64,000 nt of DNA. It comes from Rattus norvegicus. Its lineage: Eukaryota; Chordata; Mammalia; Rodentia; Muridae. This document shows, piece after piece, positions 25,399-35,696 of the stretch (position 1 is its first letter; each line of letters begins with the position of its first letter). The stretch covers positions 18,893,001-18,957,000 of the forward strand of contig NC_086023.1 of NCBI RefSeq assembly GCF_036323735.1, written 5' to 3'. Position numbers and translations under genes: made by a program. The notes under the pieces were generated by a model that was not told the DNA's origin, did not search any database, and was given only the letters and a program-made list of their open reading frames with translations.

Positions 25399-25790
25399 GA
25401 TAGAGATTTTCAAGACCGCAACATTAGTTGGAGGCCTGCTTACAGTTTCAAGATTTATTTCATTCTCATCAAGGCAGGAAGCATAACATCGGGCAAGGCA
25501 AACCTGATACTAGTGAAGTAGTTTTAGAGTTACATTCTGATCCTCGTTGCAGAGGGGAAGAGAACTGAGTCTGGCTTGGGTTTTTTGAGACCTCAAATTC
25601 ACTGCCCGTGACATATTTCCTCCAAGACCAAACCTATTCCAACAAGGCCTAACCCTCCTAAACAGTATGCATCGTTCTCAAATATCCTTTTCAAACACCC
25701 TTATTAAATAGTGGCATTGCCTGATGACTAAGCATTCAAATATATGAGCCTGTGGAGTCCATTCTCATTTAAAACAACATGCCCTGTATC
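25399..25790 (+). repeat. dispersed rodent repeat (family not named)
   Basis: Phrases include 'ggcctgcttacagtttcaag', 'attctcatcaaggcaggaag', 'gtctggcttgggtttttt', 'tcctccaagaccaaacctat' and 'cattcaaatatatgagcctg'. I recognise these as degraded copies of a repeat common in mouse and rat. Its left end meets the (TTTTG)n tract. Confidence 0.55.
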
Positions 25791-26914
25791 TAACTTCTGA
25801 GATTCAGAAGAGTCGCATTGAGTAAGAGAAGCCATTGTGCTTCTCCCTGCATTTAACAAGGAACCATAGGAACATGATAAGAAAAAATATCTCACTTCCT
25901 GTGTTTCAAAAAAAAAGATTAAACTAGATATTAAAATTTTGTTTAGCCATGGAAGTACAATAACAACAATGTAGAAGGTTTTCTTCATCACTAGGATCCT
26001 AGAAAGCAGAATGAATGTCCTGCCTAAAAACCCCTGTCCTGAGACCCTAACACCCACCTTCTACGTACCGATGGTACAGACCTAGCCCCTCCAAATTTCC
26101 AGCTCATTAATGTCTGCCTGCCCCTCTTACCCCTACTGTTGAACATGATAAATTCTTATTAACCATATTCCTGCAATTTCATCTTCTTTTTCTTTACTGC
26201 TGCATTTTGGCTCATACTTAGGCAGAGGCAGGAAATAACCACTGCTGGGCATTAAAGTGCAAAGGAGGAATACCTCAGATAAATTCTTCAACTACATCAC
26301 CTTTGATCCCATTTCTCCACCCTCGTTCTTTCAGGATTTACTCCTCCCTAAAAATGAATGGTCTCTAAAGGCAATTTGTTCATCTCTGCACCATAGCAAT
26401 AGGCGGCCTTCCTCCTCGTTGCAATAATCCTTTTAATCCTTTCTAGGGTACTAGTTCATCTCATAATGACTCTTTCAAATAAAATCCCTTGGTTTGTTTT
26501 TCATTTGATAAGAACTTGGGTGAAACTAATCCAATTTAAGAGTACTCAAAGTAGTTTCAAAGTAAAAAAATAAGTAGAGATGTCTGACATAAAAAAATAT
26601 CCTGAAATGTGTTTTTACAGGTTGCTGTGATTTGTGTCTGAGTTTATAGCACTATGGGAGGCAGGGGGTGGAGATTAAGTGGAACCTAGCTGAAGGAAGC
26701 TGATCACTGAGTGCCAGGCTTTAAAATGTCCCTGGACAGCTTCTATCTGGCTTTTTGTTTTCTAATCTACCATGAAATGAACACCTGTCCTCTATCATAT
26801 ACTCCCATGACCACAATTTTTTGGTCAAGCACAGAGAACCAAACAACCATATATTGAAACTTTTGAAACAGAACAAAAATAAATGTTTCTTCCATTAAGT
26901 TGTTGAAAAAAGTC
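25791..26914. other. unique sequence, no gene seen
   Basis: No supported gene or repeat. A 109-codon minus frame (25728-26057) overlaps the preceding repeat and shows no domain. Confidence 0.4.
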
Positions 26915-27424
26915 TGTTGTAGAAAATATTTCATCTTAATCAGGGGTTTCTACTATTATTCAGTTCTCAAATAAAAAACAAACATAACCTTTATATTTAT
27001 AATAAGTCTTTATTAGCATTGACTCTGGGCAGATATCTAACCTCTATGCTATTAAAATCAATTTACTATCAATAACCCTGAATTATTATTTACTATGTTT
27101 AACCTGAGCTGCTCTTAACTCTAGTTGGCCAGCCCTCATGGGCATGATTTCTTGACTCATGTTTAGGATTTGCAATGTTCTAAGTCTAAGACCCATGGGA
27201 TCTTCTCCTTTCTCCATTTTCTTCACCTTCCTCATAGTTCTCCTCTAACCCAGATCCCAGGAAACCTAAACCCCTCCTATGTCTCTTCTGCCAAGCTATT
27301 GGCTGTTAGCATCTTTATTTACCAATCATGGATAATTTGGGGGCAGGCAATATCACATAGCATTAACTGGGTCTGCATGAGGTCTCAGTGAGCAACCAGT
27401 ATAGCCAAAGACCAAACTTCAATA
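26915..27424 (-). mobile_element. LTR-like repeat, copy A (candidate 3' LTR)
   Basis: About 510 bp bounded by TGTTG on the left and CAATA (from CAACA) on the right. It matches a second copy at 31277-32418 along its length: 'gtagaaaatatttcatctta', 'gggcagatatctaac', 'ccctgaattattatttact', 'tatgtctcttctgccaagct'. On the minus strand it has AATAAA (plus positions 27009-27014) placed as in an LTR R region. With copy B to its right it would be the 3' LTR of a minus-strand provirus. Class and family are not identified, and no 4-6 bp target duplication is visible. Confidence 0.6.
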
Positions 27425-30400
27425 AGGGGACCCTTTTAGTCTAAATAAAAAGGCTCTTTCTCTTATAATGGTAAATAGCACTCCTATAAACAATTATGAA
27501 ATTATTATGAGAATTATCAGTTAAGAGTTACATTCAAAGGCCCAGTCTTCATATGTGGCAATGTAAATAAGGTATTTTATCATCTATTCTACCTTAATGA
27601 GTTTAGAGTTTTATATATATTTTATTATCTTAACCTATATTACCATTCTAAAAACATCTTCTTTTTAGACATAGAACATTGCAAATCTTAAACAATTTAA
27701 GTTTAATTGTGAGACGATAACTATGTAGTCATCAACCCCATCAGAAATCTGAGAAGGAATAGATATTGTCTAAGTTTGCAGGAAGTACAGGATCATAACT
27801 CCCAAAAATTAAAGAAATGACAGAAAAACATGGCTTCCTGGACCCTTCCCAACAGTTTTTATAACATTGGAGCTTCAGCCTTCTGGCCCAGAACATCTGA
27901 CAGATCTTACGTGAAGCGGGAATTATGAAGAACTAGCTTAACTTGTCGTGGCAGAGCTTAGAAATCAACTATCCTGCATTCATTTTGTTCTCTCTGTATA
28001 TAAAGTTAAGGCATTTTCTTTGCCCAGTGACTAGCCTGCCATGATTGAAGTAATTCTATATGGAGGCTAATGATGCCCATGAGCTTCTTTGAAATGGAAT
28101 AAATAGGGTTACTGTCAGAAGCAAACCTGTCTCATGGTCAAGAGATCTTTTTAATAAAGAAATAACTTTAAATACCATATTTTGAGTATCTCTGACACTT
28201 TTGAAGACCATTTATTTATTTATAGCATCTAAACAACTAAGGAATGCCTGTCTTCTATTACAGATTATCTACACAACCCAGGATTTATATTTATGATAAT
28301 CCAGACTAATATCTTGTAGGATGTCATACAGGTGAGGGAGGGTACAGGATAGAATGAGGCCTGTCATTAGACGAGAAGAAAGGATGGGCAGGAGAAAAGT
28401 TTGAGGAAAGAGGAGGACACTGGAATGGAAGAGATGGAAAGGAAGCCACAGAGAGAACATGGACGCTGACATTAAGATTCCACTCTGTGTATTTACAGGT
28501 TGCTATGAATATTCTTAAGGGATAGATGTGTACTGGGCTTTGTATGTTCAGGTGGGCAATTATATCTTATCAATTAGATCAGAGGTTATTGTGTTGTGTG
28601 GTCTTTCATATAGTGATTTAAGTTTAAGAGAGTATGTGGCAGCTAGAGACACTGGGCCACTACAGAGTTGGGATGTGTGTTTCTGAAAAGATATCTACCA
28701 GATATCTTGGGGTACTGTGGTGCCAGACCTAGTGGGGATAAAAGACAGCCCATTCATGTAGCAATTTAAGTTTAAGAGAGTATGTGGTGGCTAGAGACAC
28801 TAAACCACCACGGAATTGGGATATATGTTTCTGGCAGTGTGATATGGGATGGAGCAGAGTGGGTGAGGCGCTTTGCTGATTGAGATGAAGATATCTATAC
28901 AGATATCTTGGAGCACTGCAGTGCTGGACCTAGTAGGGGCAAAAAACAGCCTTTTTTTTTTTGTAATTTTACAGCTACAATTCTAACTTGACTATGAATT
29001 TTATTGACAAACATACAATATTTAATTATTCTAAACAGTTTTTAATAACAGCTATTAAAAGGGCTAGACCTAAATCTTGTATACTTAAATGAGTTGCATA
29101 GTCACGATGTCTATCTAAGAGTTGAAATATATACATATATATAATAAAAATATAATTAATCTTAAATTTTATATAAACATACAAAATTTCATAGCAATGT
29201 AAGAAGATATAATTTCAATTCTGCATCAAAATATAAAGATTTCTACCAATGTAAGATTATATATATATACATATATATAAAATGCTTTAGTTTAATAGTA
29301 GATTAAATAATTGTCGCTATTTCTTTAATCTCTTATATTTCTATATCCTGCCCTTTTCTTCTCAACCTCTTTTCCCTTACCTAAAAAGAAAGGATAGAGA
29401 AGAGGAAAGAAAAGATAGAAATCCCTGAGTCTGTTTCCTATTTTGTTTCCTCCCTGTCCAAGAACATAATTATTTGTAAACCATCCCCTAAAATGACCAA
29501 ACTCATAAAACAACCAACGCCATACACCCAAACTTAAGGGACTGGGAAGATGGCCTTATAATTGTTTCCTGCTGAATGAGGGCAAAGAATTCTTTTGTCG
29601 GGGCCCAAAAGAAAATAGAAAAAAATGGTTTTCTCGAAAGAAAAGTAACTAGCATCATTTGTTGTCCATTCTCTATGTGCTGAGAAAGTTTATGGCTTAT
29701 CCAACATCCTAACTGTAACAGTCTGAATGGCTGGATGAGCAAGCTAGCTGTTCTGAAATGTCCTGAAAGCAGGTCTTCAGAGAAAACAACTTCAATGCAG
29801 CTGAGGTAGGATGAAGCAAGGAGCTAGAGCAGCAGGTTCCAGATTCTCAGTATGTCAGAATGTAAATCCTGTCAGGGCCGTCCTGTAGGTGAGTCTGTGA
29901 ATATAAAGCTTTTAGAGGTAATATATGTTTCTATATTAACATGCCATCTGGAATGTGCAATGTGCACAGTCAGTTAAAGATGAATTTTTGCTCCTTGTTT
30001 GAGCAGATGAAAGACAAGTCTTCATTTTAAATGGATTTTACCATGTAATCAAACTGTAATATAAATATTTAACTGTATAAACTATAATATAAATCTCCAT
30101 TATGCCATATAAAAGGATAGAATGATGAATCTTGAGGACTCTGTAGCCAATAAGATCCATTGGCTGTGCATAGCTGAACTTCTGGCTAGAGACGCTAATA
30201 TGTCCCAATCAGTTTCAGAGCTGTTTCAATAGATAGATTAGCAATATACATTATCAGTGCAATTGGTCTTTTTGGTTTTTTTCCTGTGTGCAGAAAGACC
30301 TTTAGGGGGTCTTCTCTAACAATTCTGATCCTTATTACTTGGGAAAAATATCAAATGCCTTTTCTTCTTTCCTAACACAAATACAGAGCCTCTCTCCCAA

Positions 30401-31276
30401 AATAGCATGGGCTGTATGCCATGCACCAGACTAAGCAATAGCCATTTCTCTTGAGAAAGCCCATGTTTATAGAGACTGGTTGCTCATATCAGTGTGACAC
30501 ATATGTTTATGTTAGCTCTCGAGCTCCCATGGTTCTCCTCTGGAAACCCACATTCCAAAGACACAGGCTGACTGCTCAGTGTAGCATGAAACTCTATACC
30601 ATGTTAGCTCTCATGATCATAGCTTTTCTTTTTCTATTGGATAAAATTGAAAGAATTCTGCCCCATCCCAATTATGAGTCTTCACATTTATCAGTAGAAT
30701 ATACCTTTCCTAGAGCAAGAGAAAAGCACTGTTCTTCAATTTGAAATTATAACATAGAAATTGTAAACATGCCTTATAAATATACTCATATTCCCCTTTA
30801 TCTTACGTAAATAAAAGATTGATATGTATCAAAATTTAGAGATCTTCCTGTCTTGTCTCCCATGTTTGCTATTATCTAGCTGAGATTCTATGCCACTACT
30901 GCAAGATCAAGCTGACTTCCGTCCTCAGCTTAGAGCTGAGCTCTAGCAGCAGCATCCAGGAAGTATTTAGGTTGGATGGCATCCGAGCCCATGGTATAGC
31001 TTAAGGGCTCTGTCACCTGATTTGCCATTTAGTTGGGGGAAAGACACAGCTGTGTCTTAGCTCATGCTATGAACCCTAGAATCATGTGCACCAAATCAGC
31101 ATGTATTTCAACCCTTGTTCTAAACCTCACAGCTTCTGCATGGTTTGGGAAAAAAACTGACATGGTTAAGAAACCATCTTTCCCTGTCTTTCTAGTCTTA
31201 AAGGGACAGCATCTATTTTTTATTCAAGAATCTGAAATTTTTTAAGTATGTTTTTGCCAGACAGTGGGTGACAATA
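27425..31276 (-). mobile_element. candidate ERV internal region, non-coding
   Basis: About 3.85 kb between two same-orientation LTR-like repeats. On the minus strand, a purine run 'aaaagggg' lies just before the left LTR (polypurine-tract position, about 27425-27440). At the right end, the first bases inside the LTR read 'tattgtcacccactgtctgg', which by eye matches about two thirds of a lysine-tRNA primer-binding site. I recognise no gag, pol or env domain; the minus frames are below about 80 codons. It could be a non-autonomous or fully decayed element, or two unrelated solo LTRs. The class is inferred, not shown. Confidence 0.4.
28616..28952. repeat. tandem duplication, about 150-190 bp unit
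   Basis: Two adjacent direct copies (28616-28763 and 28764-28952). Both start 'atttaagtttaagagagtat' and end with 'gacctagt.gggg..aaa..acagcc'. Copy 2 has about 45 extra bases ('gtgatatgggatggagcaga' region) that copy 1 lacks. It lies within the candidate ERV interior. Confidence 0.85.
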
Positions 31277-31342
31277 TGTTGTAGAAAATATTTAATCTCA
31301 ATCAGGGGCTTCTACTCCATTTTGACTATTCAGTTCCCAGAT

Positions 31343-31356
31343 AAAAGACACACATG
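31343..31356. repeat. target-site duplication of retroposed insert
   Basis: aaaagacacacatg, repeated perfectly at 32017-32030. It flanks a poly(A)-ended insert inside the LTR-like repeat. Confidence 0.92.
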
Positions 31357-31516
31357 GAGTACACTGTCACTGTCTTCAGACACACGAGAAGAGGGCATCA
31401 GATCCCATTACAGATGGTTGTGAGCCACCATATAATTGCTGGGAATTGAACTCAGGATGTCTGGAAGGAAGAGCAGTCGGTGCTTTTAACCACTGAGCCA
31501 TCTCCCCAGCTCCACT
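31357..31516 (-). mobile_element. B2 SINE (antisense), carried in retroposed insert
   Basis: The plus strand reads 'gtacactgtcactgtcttca', 'agagggcatcagatcccatt', 'ggttgtgagccaccatataa' and 'gccatctccccagctcc', a clear antisense B2. The T-rich block expected at its left end is missing, so the copy is truncated exactly at the insertion point. Confidence 0.88.
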
Positions 31517-32016
31517 CTAGGTATTTCTAACAAAGGGCAGGTGGTACGGTAATTGTCTCGCCAGGTAATAGAGAAACTGAGAAGCTAAACCACCCAGAAG
31601 TTAGAAACTGCAGGAAGCTGTTGCATTCTCAGGAATGAATGACCAATGAAGGAGCCCAAACCAGGCTGGCTGGTACCCAGTGGAGCCTACAGAAAGAAAT
31701 GCTGCCCAACAGGGAAGGGAGACAAAGGAAAAAAAAGTACAGCCACCGCTGGAGAATCTACTAGAGGCAGAGAAAAAGAAATGGGAGTATTCTTTCTCGC
31801 TTTTCTCACCTTCTGTTAATAATGCCCACTGGCCCAAGTTATAGGGAAGCCAGTTGCGAAAGATTCTTTAAAAAGTAGTTTTCTGGGAAGGAGCAGGCAG
31901 GGCTAGGGGAGGGCAGAGTCTGAATGCTAACAGATGGGCACAGAGCCGGAAGGACCCAGAAGCACCCATGAGACAGAGTTTGCAGCGCTCTGCCAGAGAG
32001 CTGTATAAAGAAAAAA
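31357..32016 (+). mobile_element. retroposed transcript with poly(A), parent unknown
   Basis: A 660-bp insert flanked by a perfect 14-bp duplication and ending 'gctgtataaag' plus poly(A), the signature of L1-mediated retroposition of an RNA. Its first 160 bp are an antisense B2 SINE without the B2 tail, so the cDNA started inside the B2. The remainder (about 31517-32010) is GA-rich and matches no SINE or LINE I know. It is probably a 3' UTR or non-coding transcript, since no long frame is present. The source gene is not recognised. Confidence 0.75.
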
Positions 32017-32418
32017 AAAAGACACACATGACCTTTATATTCATAAAAAGCCTTTATTATCATTAATTCATTCTGGGCAGATATCTACCCTGTATGTTAT
32101 TAACATCTATTTCCTATTGATAACCCTGAGTTATTATTTACTAAGTTTCATCAGGGCTGCTCTTCACAGCCCTAATGGCCATGATTCTTGATTCCTAACC
32201 CATGACGTATTTCTCCTCTCACTATCTTCTTCTCCCTCTGAATGGTTCTCCTCCACCCCAAAACTCAGGAAATATAAACCCCACCTATGTCTCTTCTGCC
32301 CAACTTTATTTATCAACGAGGGATAACTGAGGAACATGGCCACATAGCATCGCCTGGGTCTTCATGTGGTCTCTGGGGACAATGAGGACTTAGCACAGCA
32401 AGAGACCAAACCTCAACA

Positions 32419-32983
32419 AAACTCCAATATATTGTAACTAAGAAACACAGCATAACCAGTCCCAGAGTCTCATGAAGAAGCATTGTTCATCCTACCAACA
32501 TTATGGAGAGAATCAATACCCTTCTTTGGTCATTTGAATTTATATGTTCCCTCCCACTCTTAAGCTATAGTTTTGCAAAGTTGTGGGCACATTTCAGATA
32601 TGCCTCAGCAAACAGAAGTAGGTTAGCTGAGTGGAACTTTGTGTGGGTCTCTTCAAACACCAAGGCTGACAGAGTTATGATCCCTATGAGGCAAGAAGGT
32701 AATCCAATTCAACACAACTCAGTAGCCAGTGTTGGTACAAATTTTTAGAATCTGTCACCAGACCATTTATTTTTGGCATATATAAAGATGTCACAATTCA
32801 GAAAAAAATAGCTTTCTGATGTAACTCCATCCCCTGTACACAAAGAGGCATAATTACATAAAATCTCTTCTCAAAGTACATGTCACTTTCTTCATGAAGT
32901 TCGTTCTAGAGATGTTTTAGGATGCATTGTTATCTTAAGGTCCTGGGGAGGATCTAGTATAATCTCAAACATACAAATACCAT
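32419..32983. other. unique sequence, no gene seen
   Basis: No recognised repeat. An 81-codon plus frame (32503-32748) has no domain. Confidence 0.4.
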
Positions 32984-33262
32984 AAAGGTTATGTGGGTTA
33001 CTAGCTACCTCTGCTCCTGGCTGTAGGAACTTGAGGGGGTCCATAGTTATATAGATAACTCAAAGGTCACCTAGATCATTAGGTATCTTCAATCCTGATT
33101 GTGGAAGCTTGGGGTAACAGGAGCCCCTTGCCATATGGCTATTACAAAGGTCACTTAGACTATTGGTCATCTCCAGTCCTGATTATGAGAGTGTAGTATG
33201 GTATATCTCTTTGATAGTGCAAGTATCACCTAGGTGATTAGCCACCCCCCATTTCAGACTTC
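32984..33262. repeat. degenerate minisatellite, ~80-bp unit
   Basis: Three full units and a partial fourth, starting near 32984, 33062, 33146 and 33221. Each begins with a variant of 'aaaggtcacctagatcatta', then 'ggt/gct..cctc..tcctg.ttgtgg.a.cttg.gg' and a unit-specific tail. The units are strongly diverged from each other, so the array is old. No coding frame. Confidence 0.75.
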
Positions 33263-33884
33263 TAAGTAGAAAACAGGTAATACATATTTTCCTTTGAAAA
33301 GACAACCCTGCGTATTTAACATTCCTGGATTCCCTAATGCTATATGTGAGCACAAGGACCTTTATGCTACCAACAGACCTTAAAAGCAATATACACCTAC
33401 AGCTCTGGCCTGAGCTCTCTGCTTTCTGGTCAACCCCCAGAACGTCTCCAAAAATCTGATTCTTCCTTTGACACGATGTAAGCTACTTCTGTCATCATGC
33501 TTTCTCTGTTATGGTAGACTAAGTAACATAATACTATGAACCAAAATAAATCCTTTCTCTTTTAATTTGATTTTATTAGGTATTTCATTACAGTGGCAGA
33601 AAATAGAATACTTTCCAACTCAATATTTTGGGTAAGCTCCAAATAAGTATGATACCAGTGGTCAGGATCATGTCAGGATGTTTGCAGATTTGTGGCCTCT
33701 TCTCCAAAGATTTGAAATAATGTCTAAGACAAATTTGCAAAAGCATTAGGGAAATTTTATTCAAAGCAAAATAATAGAAAAGTCAGGTTACTGGGTCCAT
33801 GTTGTCACAGAGAGCCATGTCTGGGTTTGTGGTCTCACTAAAGTCAGTTCTATGTTGATATCCACATCCATGTTGCCACCAAAT
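33263..33884. other. no gene seen
   Basis: Mostly unrecognised. The part around 33480-33610 ('ctgtcatcatgctttctctg', 'aataaatcctttctctttta') resembles the end of a dispersed rodent repeat, but weakly. Confidence 0.3.
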
Positions 33885-33965
33885 ATTGACTGACCTGGAA
33901 CTCAGATATCTGCATGGCTCAGGAGAGAGCAAGGATTAAAAACATGTACCACCACCTAAACCTAA
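33885..33965 (-). mobile_element. B1 SINE fragment
   Basis: The plus strand 'gacctggaactcagatatct' ... 'aaggattaaaaacatgtacc' 'accacct' matches the antisense of the 5' part of B1 (7SL-derived). Internal deletions and substitutions make it short and old. Confidence 0.55.
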
Positions 33966-35061
33966 GTTTTTCTTTAATTCCTTTTCATTATAAGCATGAC
34001 TATGCCTCGATATCTGGATTAAAGGCTGGATAGACCATATCAGAAGGTAGAAAGTTTGGAGAAACATTCCCTAATGTCACATGGATTCTGAGACATATCC
34101 AAGTCATGATGTCAGCCTCTCCTATTTCTAGAAACCCCCTGTCAACTCCTAAAATACTTATAAAACTCACTTTCCCATTATAAATAATGAGAATTTATAA
34201 ATTTATAAACCCACACAATGCCTGGGTTTACTATGGTATTTTATTATTGAGGGCATCTTTCTAAGTCACCTATAAAGTCAGTGGTGGTATCAATGATATG
34301 TAATCCATGTTCTATGTCCCAGAAGACCTATCTAACCTGAAGGCTAGTTTAAGTAGCAAATACTTACTTAATTCAGGTACCTGAACTAGCACTCCTGTAG
34401 AAAGTATGATCTGTTGTTTCTTCAACCTTCCTTTCCTTCCTGGGCACACAACTAGGTATGTCTCCTTCTCACCTTTGAAGTGAGGTGAGAATATATGCTG
34501 GGGTGTTGAAATGTGAGGAGAAAAAATTCACTCTCCCTGGGTATATCCCTAACATCCCTGCTTAGTCCATCTCGCATGTTGAACAGATTAGAAAATCTAA
34601 AACCAAGCTAAGCATAACTTTTCTTTCTATGAACCCAGCCTACACATTTTGTTGTTCCAATGGGAAATGGAATAATACACCTTGAAAGATTACCAATGAA
34701 AAACAAAATATTATCTATTAAACAGTTTATAATGAAATTCTCATGTGGTAGTCTAGAATACATACTGGAAATGGAAAGTATCTCAGAGTTCCGGAAAAAG
34801 CACCCTGCTCTTTTCATTTCTGATTTTAGCAGCACACTGAGTCTGTATGCATCTTGAGAAGTTACTCAACACTGCCTGGTTACTTTTTTTCCTTACTAGA
34901 ACTTGTTTGTGTCTCAGAGGTCTTCTCTGTGCTCAAGGAGCTTTCTCCAAGGAACTGAACATTTCGCAGTTCAGTCCAAACCTAAATGTAATGGGAATTT
35001 GAACCTGGTATTCATATTTGTCACAGCCACCAATATTAAAGAAGAGAGAATGTGATCATTT
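33966..35061. other. unique sequence, no gene seen
   Basis: Left flank of the young L1. No repeat or gene recognised. Frames of 65-75 codons on both strands at 34608-34857 overlap each other and are not credible. Confidence 0.4.
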
Positions 35062-35076
35062 AAGAAGGAAGTTCTT
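35062..35076. repeat. left target-site duplication of 5.2-kb L1
   Basis: aagaaggaagttctt, repeated perfectly at 40246-40260 after the poly(A). The bases just upstream (cattt|aagaagg) fit the TT/AAAA-type top-strand site of the L1 endonuclease. Confidence 0.96.
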
Positions 35077-35637
35077 ATCCAGGACTCAATGAGAAGATCA
35101 AACCTAAGGATAATAGGTATAGAAGAGAGTGAAGACTCCCAGCTCAAAGGACCAGTAAATATCTTCAACAAAATCATAGAAGAAAACTTCCCTAACCTAA
35201 AAAAAGAGATACCCATAGGCATACAAGAAGCCTACAGAACTCCAAATAGATTGGACAAGAAAAGAAACACCTCCCGTCACATAATTGTCAAAACACCAAA
35301 CGCACAAAATAAAGAAAGAATATTAAAAGCAGTAAGGGAAAAAGGTCAAGTAACATATAAAGGGAGACCTATCAGAATCACACCAGACTTTTCGCCAGAA
35401 ACTATGAAGGCCAGAAGATCCTGGACAGATGTCATACAGACCCTAAGAGAACACAAATGCCAGCCCAGGTTACTGTATCCTGCAAAACTCTCAATTAACA
35501 TAGATGGAGAAACCAAGATATTCCATGACAAAACCAAATTTACACAATATCTTTCTACAAGTCCAGCACTACAAAGGATAATAAAGGGTAAAGCCCAACA
35601 TAAGGAGGCAAGCTATACCCTAGAAGCAAGAAACTAA
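35077..35637 (+). pseudogene. L1 ORF1 (truncated; RRM + C-terminal domain)
   Basis: ORF1p is the trimeric nucleic-acid chaperone that coats L1 RNA in the cytoplasmic RNP. The open frame enters from the truncation point; the first Met is at 35089 (182 codons), but that Met is internal to the normal protein. The coiled coil is lost. The RRM-like part (about residues 1-95 of the remnant, with RRSNLRIIGI and RHIIVKTPNAQNKERIL) and the C-terminal domain (GRPIRITPDFSPETMKARRS, RLLYPAKLSINIDGETKIF) are intact. With no coiled coil it should not trimerise. The frame ends normally 59 bp before ORF2. Confidence 0.93.
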
Positions 35638-35696
35638 TCATCTTGGCAACAAAACAAAGAGAATGAAAGCACACAAACATAACCTCACTTCCAAAT

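Larger units (their letters stand above)
31277..32418 (-). mobile_element. LTR-like repeat, copy B, split by insertion
   Basis: Starts TGTTG and ends CAACA, a perfect 5-bp terminal inverted repeat. Without the 660-bp insertion and its 14-bp duplication it would be about 468 bp, close to copy A. Shared phrases include 'aatcaggggcttctactcca', 'gggcagatatctaccctgta' and 'acctatgtctcttctgccca'. The minus-strand AATAAA lies at plus 32053-32058. It would be the 5' LTR if the two copies form one minus-strand element. Confidence 0.6.

Noticed and set aside
32984..33262. CRISPR-like spaced repeats
   Set aside because: The units are tandem and degenerate without constant short repeats and unique spacers; the window is a mammalian genome.
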